This document shows, piece by piece, positions 50,841 to 58,591 of a stretch of 64,000 nt of DNA. Below the pieces are notes generated by a model. The model saw only the letters and a program-made list of their open reading frames with translations. It was not told where the DNA came from and did not search any database. Origin of the DNA: JACKII01 sp041687435 (GTDB lineage: Bacteria; Pseudomonadota; Alphaproteobacteria; Bin95). How positions within the stretch are numbered: the stretch's first letter is position 1; every line of letters starts with the position of its first letter. Where the stretch lies: positions 1-64,000 of the forward strand of contig JAWLBX010000007.1 in the NCBI GenBank assembly GCA_041687435.1, given 5' to 3'. Position numbers and translations under genes: made by a program.

Positions 50841-51646
50841 GATGTCCCCTTCCCGCCCGATGCGTCGAGGCGTTCGCTTTCGGCCCGAAAGGCCGGAGCG
50901 TTGGCATTGAAGGTACGCAAATAGCGTGCAATTTCCCCTGGCTGCATGCCATGGGCCGCCAACATGTGCGAAAGCGCCGGCATGGCCGCACCAGCGCTCG
51001 GACCAAAGCAGCCGTAACAGCCGCGGTTGTAAGCGGGGCAGATCGCACCGCAGCCCGCATGGGTGACCGGGCCAAGGCAGGGCGTGCCATGGGCGACCGC
51101 CACGCAGACATTGCCGCGGCGCTTGCACTCCGTACAAACGCTATCGCCACTGAGAACCGGCTGTTTGCCGAAAAGGAACGCGCCCACAACCTCCAGCAAC
51201 TGGTGCTTGTCCACCGGGCAGCCGCGCAATTCGAAATCAACCGCGACATGGGCGGCAATCGGGGTGGAGGTAGCCAGCGTCTCGATATAATCCGGCCGGG
51301 CATAGACCGCGCGCGTGAATTCCTCCACATCGGCAAAATTGCGCAGCGCCTGGATGCCGCCAGCGGTGGCGCACGCGCCAATCGTCATCAGCGCCTTCGA
51401 CTGCTCACGAACATGCAGGATGCGCTCTGCATCGTGCGATGTGGTGATCGAGCCCTCGACCAGCGAGAGGTCGTAGGGGCCTTCAACAACCTTGCTCGAT
51501 GCCTCCATAAAATAGGCGATCTCCACCGCGCCGGCCAGCGAGAGCAATTCGTCCTCCAGGTCGAGGATCGAAAGCTGGCAGCCATCGCAGGAAGCAAACT
51601 TCCAGACCGCGAGTTTTGGTTTGGTCCGCGGTGCCGTGGCCATCAT
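50837..51646 (-). CDS. [NiFe] hydrogenase small subunit
   Basis: 269 aa. Electron-transfer subunit holding the proximal Fe-S cluster: KFASCDGCQLSILDLEDELL at the N-terminus, GACATAGGIQALRNF, RGCPVDKHQL and a cysteine-rich C-terminal end (CTECKRRGNVC, GTPCLGPVTHAGCGAICP, RGCYGCFGP). There is no twin-arginine signal and no membrane helix, so the enzyme is cytoplasmic. Start at 51646 has GGAGG 9 nt upstream; the next Met codon is an alternative. Its stop overlaps the large-subunit ATG. Confidence 0.93.
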   Translation of the reverse strand: MMATAPRTKPKLAVWKFASCDGCQLSILDLEDELLSLAGAVEIAYFMEASSKVVEGPYDLSLVEGSITTSHDAERILHVREQSKALMTIGACATAGGIQALRNFADVEEFTRAVYARPDYIETLATSTPIAAHVAVDFELRGCPVDKHQLLEVVGAFLFGKQPVLSGDSVCTECKRRGNVCVAVAHGTPCLGPVTHAGCGAICPAYNRGCYGCFGPSAGAAMPALSHMLAAHGMQPGEIARYLRTFNANAPAFRAESERLDASGGKGTS

Positions 51647-51650
51647 CGCC

Positions 51651-52496
51651 TCACACCTCCGCCACGCCGAGCAGCGGCGCGATGCGATCATACCGAAACA
51701 CCGGCCCCTCGCCGCAAAGGAAATGGGGCCCAAACTGGCAGTGTCCGCAACGGCTGACTGCGCATTTCATATTGCGCTCCAGAGAAAGGTGAATAGCATT
51801 GGCTGGCATGCCGAGCCCGATCAGCGCCTCCGCCGAGTGGCGCATCATAATCTCCGGCCCGCAAACACACGCCATGGCGTTGTCCGGGTCGAACTCGGCC
51901 CGCCGAATTTGTTGGAGAATGGTGCCGACATGCCCCGGCCAATCCGGGCTGGCATGGTCGACCGTCACGAGACACTGCACGCCCCGCATCCCTGTCCACC
52001 CTTCCAGTTCATCCCGGAACACCAGATTCTCGGGGCTGCGGGTTCCGCAGATGATCACCAAGCGGCGATAGGCTCCGCGGTTGGCAAGCGCGTGACAGAT
52101 CGCCGGGCGAAGCGGCGCCAAACCAAGCCCGCCTGCCAGCAGGATCAGATCGCGGCCCCTCGCGTCCTCCAATGGCCAGGCGCTGCCATAAGGGCCGCGC
52201 AGGCCAATGGCCGAGCCGGGCTCAAGCCCGGCCAGGATGCGGGTCACAGATCCGACTGCGCGGATGGTGTGAACCATGGTGGCGGGGGATGCAGGGTCGC
52301 CGCTGATGCTGATCGGCACCTCCCCGACGCCAAACGTGTAAAGCATGTTGAACTGGCCGGGAGCGAAACTTTCGGTGAAACCTTGAGGCGGCGGTGACAA
52401 GGCGAACGTGACGGTATTCGCTGTTTCCCAGCGCCGCTCCTCCACCCGCCAGACCGCGGGAACATAAGGTTCCGGATATCGCGCGACGGTGTTCAC
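51651..52496 (-). CDS. hydrogenase FAD/NAD(P)-binding gamma subunit
   Basis: 281 aa ferredoxin-NADP reductase fold. FAD part with PGQFNMLYTFGVGEVPISISG and RGPYGSAWPLE, NAD(P) part with LLAGGLGLAPLRPAICHAL, and a C-terminal 2Fe-2S site with cysteines at about 245, 250, 253 and 261 (C-x4-C-x2-C-x7-C). This is the HydG/gamma subunit of group 3b enzymes, which links hydrogen oxidation or evolution to NADP(H). Overlaps the cyclic-nucleotide-domain gene by 4 nt upstream and lies 4 nt before the small-subunit start. Confidence 0.93.
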   Translation of the reverse strand: MNTVARYPEPYVPAVWRVEERRWETANTVTFALSPPPQGFTESFAPGQFNMLYTFGVGEVPISISGDPASPATMVHTIRAVGSVTRILAGLEPGSAIGLRGPYGSAWPLEDARGRDLILLAGGLGLAPLRPAICHALANRGAYRRLVIICGTRSPENLVFRDELEGWTGMRGVQCLVTVDHASPDWPGHVGTILQQIRRAEFDPDNAMACVCGPEIMMRHSAEALIGLGMPANAIHLSLERNMKCAVSRCGHCQFGPHFLCGEGPVFRYDRIAPLLGVAEV

Positions 52497-52966
52497 GGCC
52501 TTGCCGCCTCCGGCGCATACAGGTCCAGCGCCTGCATGCGGGCATGGGTCAGCCGTTCCACCATGACGGGAACGAAGCGTTTCATCAGCTCATAGCCAAG
52601 GTGATGATCCTGGTCACACTTTCCGCGCAGACAGACCGCATCGAAGGCAATGGCCCGCGTTACCTCCACCGCGCGCGCATCCGAGGCGCAGCGATAGGGA
52701 GGCACCAACCAGGAGGCATTCAGGATGTCCCCCTCGCCCACTGTTTGAAATACGATGGCCTGGCCGGCGCCCGGCATCTCCAGCGCCACCTTGCCGTGGC
52801 GGATAACGTAGAAGGCGTCGGCTGAATCTCCCTGGCGGAAAATCCACCCCCCCGGCTTGAAATGCACATTGCGGCCACACCCCGCGATCAGGGCGCAGAT
52901 ATCTGGCGAGAGACCTTGGAAAAACGGGTGACTGGCGACGATCCGATCGAGCGGCGTAGTTTCCAT
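52493..52966 (-). CDS. stand-alone cyclic-nucleotide-binding (Crp-like sensor) domain protein
   Basis: 157 aa. A single cNMP-binding beta-roll: FFQGLSPDICALIAGCGRNVHFKPGGWIFRQGDSADAFYVIRHGKVALE, then the phosphate-binding-cassette region GEGDILNASWLVPPYRCASDARA. The classical Glu and Arg of a cAMP pocket are only partly matched. After the domain there are helices (HHLGYELMKRFVPVMVERL) but no DNA-binding HTH, so it is not a transcription factor. It lies between the beta and gamma subunit genes and overlaps the gamma gene, so it is probably a regulatory or structural partner of the hydrogenase. Similar genes occur in other 3b-type operons. Confidence 0.85.
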   Translation of the reverse strand: METTPLDRIVASHPFFQGLSPDICALIAGCGRNVHFKPGGWIFRQGDSADAFYVIRHGKVALEMPGAGQAIVFQTVGEGDILNASWLVPPYRCASDARAVEVTRAIAFDAVCLRGKCDQDHHLGYELMKRFVPVMVERLTHARMQALDLYAPEAARP

Positions 52967-52969
52967 GGC

Positions 52970-54118
52970 TCAGGCCTCTCCTTCAACCGCATGGCGCAAC
53001 GCCCTGGCCTCGTCAGTTATGTCGATTCCAGCCGGGCACCAGGCGATGCAACGGCCACAACCGACACAGCCGAAATCCCCAAATTGATCGACCCAATGCG
53101 CCAGCTTGTGACTCATCCATTGCCGGTAGCGGGCATCGACACTTTGCCGGACCGGGCCGGAATGCAGGTGTGAGAAATCCAGGCTGAAGCACGAATCCCA
53201 GCGCTGCTGCCGCTCGCTCGACTGGCCGTCCAGTGCCACGGCATCCCCTGTCGTATGACAGAAGCAGGTTGGACAGACAGCGGTGCAGTTGGTGCAGGCA
53301 AGGCAGCGCTCGCCGACCGATTGCCAATAAGAATGTTCCTGATTTTCTTGAATCAGCTCTTTCAGACTATCTGTTTCCAGGTGCCGGCCCATGCTTGCCG
53401 CGGCAGATTCTATACCCTCTGCGGCAGATTCCCGGTCGCAGTCCCTTGCCTTAAGCAATGGCAAACGCGTGGCAACCGCCTCCCCACGTTGGCTGCCGAT
53501 TTCGACCAAAAAGACGTGGCGTCCTTCGTCGATCATCTCGGTCAGCGCAAGATCGTATCCGTTAACAGCCGCAGGGCCTGTCTGCATGGAGGTGCAGAAG
53601 CAGGTGTCGCCTGCCTCCGTGCACTGAACAGCGATGACCAAGGCGGCATCTCGCCGGGCGGTATAATCGGGATCGGGCCGTTCGCCATGCATGAACACGC
53701 GGTCCTGCAATTCCATCCCCGCAATTTCGCAAGCGCGCGCGCCAAGGAAGGCGAACCTTGGCACAGGCTCGTCCTGCTGCTGGACGGTAAATGAACCATC
53801 CACCGTCTTTTCCGCCCGCCAGAGCGTGCGGGAAGGCGGAAAAAGATACCGTTTCCAGGACTGGATGCCGGAGACATAACCGAACAGGGCCGCATCCTGC
53901 CGCCGTTCCAGCCGATACTGCCCGGCATCCTGCCGACTGCCCCAGCCGGCGGGCAGATCGTCGATGCTCCGGACCTCGCAATAACTGACCGCCCCATTAT
54001 CGACTGTCGGTCCGATCACGGTATAGCCTTCACTTCGCAGCACTGTAATCAGGCGGCCGAAGCCAAGCAGATCAAGCAGGCCCGCAGGCCTGTCGGTGCG
54101 CAATGCGCGAGGACTCAT
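52970..54118 (-). CDS. hydrogenase 4Fe-4S beta subunit (HydB/AsrA-like)
   Basis: 382 aa. The C-terminal ferredoxin part carries two cysteine clusters: CLACTNCTAVCPTCFC beginning at residue 272 and CVGCGRCIAWCP beginning at 351, plus the CxxxxxxCFC segment (CTEAGDTCFC) in the middle. The N-terminal part resembles anaerobic sulfite reductase subunit A and HydB of sulfhydrogenase, giving an electron wire between flavin and small subunits. Start at 54118 (MSPRALRTDR) is preferred over 54310 because the longer leader runs through the intergenic promoter region and the FNR-type box. First gene of the hydrogenase operon. Confidence 0.9.
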   Translation of the reverse strand: MSPRALRTDRPAGLLDLLGFGRLITVLRSEGYTVIGPTVDNGAVSYCEVRSIDDLPAGWGSRQDAGQYRLERRQDAALFGYVSGIQSWKRYLFPPSRTLWRAEKTVDGSFTVQQQDEPVPRFAFLGARACEIAGMELQDRVFMHGERPDPDYTARRDAALVIAVQCTEAGDTCFCTSMQTGPAAVNGYDLALTEMIDEGRHVFLVEIGSQRGEAVATRLPLLKARDCDRESAAEGIESAAASMGRHLETDSLKELIQENQEHSYWQSVGERCLACTNCTAVCPTCFCHTTGDAVALDGQSSERQQRWDSCFSLDFSHLHSGPVRQSVDARYRQWMSHKLAHWVDQFGDFGCVGCGRCIAWCPAGIDITDEARALRHAVEGEA

Positions 54119-54196
54119 AAACAAACACCCGTTGGTTGAAAGGGGCTTCCGTTGGCCAACTTGGCCTTCAATATCCCGGAGAAGCCCGGCAAGCCC

Positions 54197-54210
54197 ATGA
54201 TCTAAATCAA
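54197..54210. promoter_or_regulatory. FNR-type box upstream of the hydrogenase operon
   Basis: ATGATCTAAATCAA, which on the minus strand reads TTGATTTAGATCAT, matches TTGAT-N4-ATCAA at nine of ten fixed positions. It sits 79-92 nt upstream of the beta-subunit start and about 80 nt upstream of the divergent E1alpha gene. Anaerobic activation of the hydrogenase operon by an FNR/Anr/FixK-type protein is the natural reading; it could also act on the plus-strand operon. A near twin lies before pta. Confidence 0.65.
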
Positions 54211-54290
54211 ACAACAGTTTCGTGAGCGGGGGTAGCCTTTTCCCACAGCAACCAGCCTCCAATATGCAGGGCGAAAGGGAGTCGGAACGG

Positions 54291-55364
54291 ATGAAGAAAA
54301 CTGCGTTCACCGCGGAAATTTCGTTTCACCGATACCTCGATGCCGATGGAGATGCATCGTCCGGCCTGCCGGCGTTTGCCACCAAGGCAGAGGCACTCAT
54401 ACCCCTCTACGAAGCGATGGTGCTGACCCGAATTGTGGACGAGCGCGCAGTGGCGATGCAGCGAACCGGCCGGCTTGGCACCTATGCCTCGTCGCTGGGC
54501 CAGGAGGCGGTCGGCGTAGGTGTGGCGAGCGCCATGACCGAAGATGACGTGCTCGTGCCGGGATTTCGCGACCAGTCCGCGCAATTGTGGCGGGGGGTCT
54601 CCATCGTCGAACACCTAGCCTATTGGGGCGGCAGCGAGCGCGGCAGCAACTTTGCCGGGCCCCGGCACGACCTGCCGGTCTCCATCCCGGTCGGTACGAA
54701 TTTCCCGCATGCCGCCGGTGTCGCCCTCGCTTTCAAACGGCGTGAGGAAAAGCGCGTAGCCGTAGTCATGGCTGGCGATGGCGCGACATCCAAGGGCGAT
54801 TTCTACGAGGCCATGAACATCGCCGGTGTCTGGAAACTGCCGGTTGTTTTTGTGATCAACAATAATCAGTGGGCCATCTCCGTCGCCCGTGCGGAGCAGA
54901 CTGCGGCCGAGACGCTGGCGCAAAAGGCCATTGCTGCCGGTATTCCGGGCGAACAGTTGGATGGAAATGACGTCATCGCCGTCTGGGACCGGGTAACCAC
55001 TGCCCTGGACCGCGCGCGCAATGGGGAAGGCCCGACCCTGATCGAGGCGATCACCTACCGCCTGAGCGATCACACCACGGCGGACGACGCCAGCCGCTAC
55101 CGCGAGGACGACCAGGTGCGCGGCCATTGGAAGGAAGAGCCCGTGGCACGCTTGCGCACCTACCTGGCGGCGCAAAAGGTCTGGGACAAGCAGAAGGAGG
55201 AGGCTCTCCTTTCCGATTGCCGGGACAAGGTCGATGCGGCAATGGAGGAGTATGAGGCGATGCTGCCGGAACCGTTGGAAGCCATTTTCGATTCCACCTA
55301 TGCCGAAATGCCTGCGGATGTTGCAGCTCAGCGCGCTACTGCACTGACCGCGGCCGGAGATTGA
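54291..55364 (+). CDS. 2-oxoacid dehydrogenase E1 component, alpha subunit
   Basis: 357 aa. Thiamine-diphosphate-binding subunit that decarboxylates a 2-oxoacid: SSLGQEAVGVGVASAM, RDQSAQLWRG, and the ThDP motif VVMAGDGATSKGDFYEAMN...VINNNQWAIS. The three-gene split (E1alpha, E1beta, E2) is that of pyruvate or branched-chain 2-oxoacid dehydrogenase; substrate cannot be told from sequence alone. Start at 54291 (MKKTAFTAEI) with GGGAG upstream; ATG 54264 is possible. First gene of a seven-gene plus-strand run and divergent from the hydrogenase operon. Confidence 0.92.
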   Translation: MKKTAFTAEISFHRYLDADGDASSGLPAFATKAEALIPLYEAMVLTRIVDERAVAMQRTGRLGTYASSLGQEAVGVGVASAMTEDDVLVPGFRDQSAQLWRGVSIVEHLAYWGGSERGSNFAGPRHDLPVSIPVGTNFPHAAGVALAFKRREEKRVAVVMAGDGATSKGDFYEAMNIAGVWKLPVVFVINNNQWAISVARAEQTAAETLAQKAIAAGIPGEQLDGNDVIAVWDRVTTALDRARNGEGPTLIEAITYRLSDHTTADDASRYREDDQVRGHWKEEPVARLRTYLAAQKVWDKQKEEALLSDCRDKVDAAMEEYEAMLPEPLEAIFDSTYAEMPADVAAQRATALTAAGD

Positions 55365-55368
55365 AGCC

Positions 55369-56349
55369 ATGCCGGAGGTTACTCTTGTCGAAGCCGTGCG
55401 CATGGCGCTGTCGCGGGCGATGGAGGATGACGAGCGCGTCGTCATTCTGGGCGAGGATGTCGGCATCGACGGCGGCGTTTTCCGGGCAACCGACGGTCTG
55501 ATCCAGCGGTTCGGCTCCAGCCGGGTTTTGGATACGCCGTTGTCGGAAGCGGTGATCGCCGGGGTGGCCGTTGGCGCTGCAACCCAAGATTTGCGACCGG
55601 TGGCGGAAATCCAGTTTATGGGCTTCGTTTATCCGGCCATTGACCAGATCGTGAACCATGCCGGGCGGCTGCGCACCCGTACGCGGGGCCGTCTCACCTG
55701 CCCGATGGTGCTACGCGCGCCCTATGGCGGCGGCATCCACGCGCCGGAGCACCATTCCGAAAGCGTCGAGGCAATGCTAACGCATGTTCCCGGCATCCGG
55801 GTGGTGATTCCCTCCACACCCGCCAAGGCATACGGCCTGCTGCTGGCAGCCATCCGCAACCCTGACCCCGTCGTGTTTCTGGAGCCAAAGCGGCTCTACC
55901 GCACCGGCAAGGAGCAGGTCGAGGACAATGGCGAGGCACTGCCGCTCGACAAGGCGTTCATTGCGCGGGAGGGAAGCGACCTGACCCTGATCGCCTGGGG
56001 CGCCATGATGAAGGAGACGCTGGAAGCAGCGGCGCAACTGGCAGAGGAAGGCGTGGACGCAGAAGTGTTAGACCTTGCCACACTCAAGCCATTGGATCAG
56101 GCAGCGATCCTGGCATCGGTCGAAAAAACCGGCCGGGCGGTGATTGTGCACGAGGCAGCACTGACTGGCGGCTATGGCGGTGAGATCGCGGCCCGGATTG
56201 CCGAGCACGGCCTGCTGTCTTTGATCGCGCCGGTGCGCCGGGTGACCGGCTATGACACGGTGATCCCATTGCCAAAACTCGAACATCATTATCTGCCATC
56301 CGTCGATCGTGTTTTGACGGCTGCGCGCGAAGTGATGACCTACGCATGA
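55369..56349 (+). CDS. 2-oxoacid dehydrogenase E1 component, beta subunit
   Basis: 326 aa. Transketolase-like beta subunit with ILGEDVGIDGGVFRATDGL, DTPLSEAVIAGVAVGAA, QFMGFVYPAIDQIVNHAGR and the later HAPEHHSESVEAMLTHVPGI. It completes the heterotetrameric E1. It begins 4 nt after the alpha gene and its stop overlaps the E2 start by 4 nt. BkdA2/AcoB/PdhB-type; the neighbouring amino-acid dehydrogenase favours a branched-chain or amino-acid-derived oxoacid. Confidence 0.93.
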   Translation: MPEVTLVEAVRMALSRAMEDDERVVILGEDVGIDGGVFRATDGLIQRFGSSRVLDTPLSEAVIAGVAVGAATQDLRPVAEIQFMGFVYPAIDQIVNHAGRLRTRTRGRLTCPMVLRAPYGGGIHAPEHHSESVEAMLTHVPGIRVVIPSTPAKAYGLLLAAIRNPDPVVFLEPKRLYRTGKEQVEDNGEALPLDKAFIAREGSDLTLIAWGAMMKETLEAAAQLAEEGVDAEVLDLATLKPLDQAAILASVEKTGRAVIVHEAALTGGYGGEIAARIAEHGLLSLIAPVRRVTGYDTVIPLPKLEHHYLPSVDRVLTAAREVMTYA

Positions 56350-57452
56350 AGACGTTCAACCTTCCCGATCTGGGTGAGGGCCTGGAAGAGGCCGAAATCG
56401 TCCATTGGCATGTAAGCACGGGCGATCATGTCATGGCCGACCAGCCGCTCGTCTCGGTTGAAACGGACAAGGCGGTGGTGGAGGTGCCGGCACCATGGTC
56501 CGGCACCATCGCCAAAACCTATGGCGAGCCAGGCGAAACGCTGAAGGTCGGCTCGCCACTTGCCGACTATGACGAGGGCGATCGGGCCGATTCCGGGTCC
56601 GTCGTGGGACAATTGGAATCGGAGCCGCCCAAGGAAGAACAGCCCGAAGAAGCCACCGAACCGCAAACCAAGGCCAAGCCGGCAGAACCGAGAAAACCAA
56701 CCGGTCGCGCTGCACCGGCTGTTCGGCAATTGGCGAAGGAATTGAAGGTCGATCTTGACAGCATCCAGGGGTCCGGCCCGCATGGCGCAATCCTGCGTGC
56801 CGATGTCGAAGCCGCCGCCGGCCAGAGCAAGCCGGAGAAGCGGGAGCCATCAGACGCCGATTGGGAGCCGTTGCGCGGCATACGCCGGACGATGGCCCGC
56901 AGCATGACCGCCGCCCTGGCCATCCCCCGCGCCACCGTGACGGAAGAAGCCAATGTCAGCCATTGGCCGGAAAGCCCGCAAATTACCCTGCTGTTGGTCC
57001 AGGCCATGCTGGCAGCGCTGGACGCCGAACCGTCGCTCAACGCCTTTTACGATGGCGATCGGGAGGCCCGGCGGCTGAACCCGGATGCAGCAATCGGCAT
57101 TGCCGTCGACACTGCGGCCGGGCTGATCGTACCGGTTCTGCGCACCCAGAACTTTCCGGATCCGCACGATCTGCGCGGTGAGTTGCAGCGGCTGATAGAA
57201 GGAGCGCACCAACGGTCCCTCCCGCCCTCGGACCTCCGCGGCGCTACAATCACCCTGTCGAACTTCGGGGCGATTGGCGGTTTGTTCGCGGAATTGGTGA
57301 TCGTACCGCCGCAGGTCGCGATCCTGGGCGCAGGCCGGGCACGCGCCGGCATGTTGCCGCTGTCGCTGACCTTCGATCATCGCGCCGTCAGTGGCGGCGA
57401 GGCAGCGCGCTTCCTTGCTCACATCAAAGCCCAACTCGAACAAACCGCCTGA
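56346..57452 (+). CDS. 2-oxoacid dehydrogenase E2 component (dihydrolipoyl acyltransferase)
   Basis: 368 aa with one lipoyl domain (lipoylated K42 in VETDKAVVEV), an Ala/Pro/Glu-rich linker (about 80-110), a peripheral-subunit-binding domain (RAAPAVRQLAKELKV...IQGSGPHGAIL) and the catalytic acyltransferase domain. The usual C-terminal DHRxxDG motif reads DHRAVSG: H345 is kept but the Asp is Ser349. The catalytic domain is also shorter than in E. coli AceF. No E3 (lipoamide dehydrogenase) gene follows, so E3 is presumably supplied from elsewhere. Overlaps the E1beta gene. Confidence 0.9.
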   Translation: MKTFNLPDLGEGLEEAEIVHWHVSTGDHVMADQPLVSVETDKAVVEVPAPWSGTIAKTYGEPGETLKVGSPLADYDEGDRADSGSVVGQLESEPPKEEQPEEATEPQTKAKPAEPRKPTGRAAPAVRQLAKELKVDLDSIQGSGPHGAILRADVEAAAGQSKPEKREPSDADWEPLRGIRRTMARSMTAALAIPRATVTEEANVSHWPESPQITLLLVQAMLAALDAEPSLNAFYDGDREARRLNPDAAIGIAVDTAAGLIVPVLRTQNFPDPHDLRGELQRLIEGAHQRSLPPSDLRGATITLSNFGAIGGLFAELVIVPPQVAILGAGRARAGMLPLSLTFDHRAVSGGEAARFLAHIKAQLEQTA

Positions 57453-57465
57453 GGAGCAAAGACCA

Positions 57466-58569
57466 ATGTCCTTCGCCTTCACCGATGAACTAGGCCCGGA
57501 AAAGGTGGTGGAACTCTATGATCCCGGCGTTGGTCTCAAAGCCATCGTCGTGGTGGATAACACCGCGGCCGGCCCGGCCATCGGCGGCACCCGGATGGCA
57601 CCGGATGTGACGCTGGAAGAATGCTTCCGGCTGGCGCGCGCCATGACATTCAAGAACGCCGCGGCCGGCCTGCCGCACGGCGGCGCCAAAAGCGTTATCG
57701 CCGCCGATCCGAACATTCCGCCCGCCGACAAGGAACGCCTGATCCGCGCCTTTGCCAGTGGCTTGCGCGAAATCCGGTCCTACATTCCCGGGCCGGATAT
57801 GGGCACCGACGAGACCGCAATGGCCTGGATCCATGACGAGACCGGCCGCTCGGTCGGGCTGCCGCAGGTGCTGGGCGGGATCCCCCTCGACGTAATTGGC
57901 GCGACCGGTTTCGGCCTCGCAGCCGCCGCAGAAATTGCCGAGAAATACAGCGGTGTTGCGCTGAAGGGCGCGCGAGTAGCGGTACAGGGCTTCGGCGCGG
58001 TCGGCTATCATGGCGCCCGCTTTCTGGCCAAACACGGTTGTGTGCTGGTGGCTGCCGCCGACTCGCGCGGCATGATCCATAATCCCAACGGCCTCGATAT
58101 CGATGCGCTGGCGGCCCATGCCCGCATCGGCCAGGGTGTCGCCACCTTCACAGGCGGCACTGCGGGGAAGCGCGATGATATCGTCGGCGTCGATTGCGAT
58201 ATCTGGGTTCCGGCGGCAAGGCCGAATGTCTTGACGGCGGACAATGCCGATACGGTCAAGGCCCGGTTGATCCTGCAGGGCGCCAACATCCCGGCAACGC
58301 CAGAAGCCGAGACTAGATTGCACGAACGCGGCGTGCTCTCTGTACCCGACTTCATCGTCAATGCTGGCGGTGTGATTTGTGCCTCGGTCGAATACCATGG
58401 CGGCACGGAAACCGGCGCATTTGCAACCATCAAGGAAAAGATCCAGCGCAACACAGACGAGGTGCTGGACCGGGCAAAGCGGGAGAACGTGCTGCCGCGT
58501 ACCGCCGCCGTCGCCATGGCACGGGACCGGGTCGAGCAGGCAATGAGTTTCCGCCGCGATCACCATTAG
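57466..58569 (+). CDS. Glu/Leu/Phe/Val family amino-acid dehydrogenase
   Basis: 367 aa. Reversible NAD(P)-linked oxidative deamination of an amino acid to its 2-oxoacid. Substrate-binding domain with GGTRMAPD, the lysines in AAAGLPHGGAKSVI and IPGPDMGTDETAMAWIHDE; Rossmann domain with VAVQGFGAVGYHGA. Length and the GPDMGT motif fit the leucine/phenylalanine/valine dehydrogenase group rather than hexameric GdhA. GAGGAG precedes the ATG, 13 nt after E2. Its product could be the substrate of the E1-E2 complex encoded just upstream. Confidence 0.92.
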   Translation: MSFAFTDELGPEKVVELYDPGVGLKAIVVVDNTAAGPAIGGTRMAPDVTLEECFRLARAMTFKNAAAGLPHGGAKSVIAADPNIPPADKERLIRAFASGLREIRSYIPGPDMGTDETAMAWIHDETGRSVGLPQVLGGIPLDVIGATGFGLAAAAEIAEKYSGVALKGARVAVQGFGAVGYHGARFLAKHGCVLVAAADSRGMIHNPNGLDIDALAAHARIGQGVATFTGGTAGKRDDIVGVDCDIWVPAARPNVLTADNADTVKARLILQGANIPATPEAETRLHERGVLSVPDFIVNAGGVICASVEYHGGTETGAFATIKEKIQRNTDEVLDRAKRENVLPRTAAVAMARDRVEQAMSFRRDHH

Positions 58570-58591
58570 CTTAGAACCTATCGGGGGCAGC

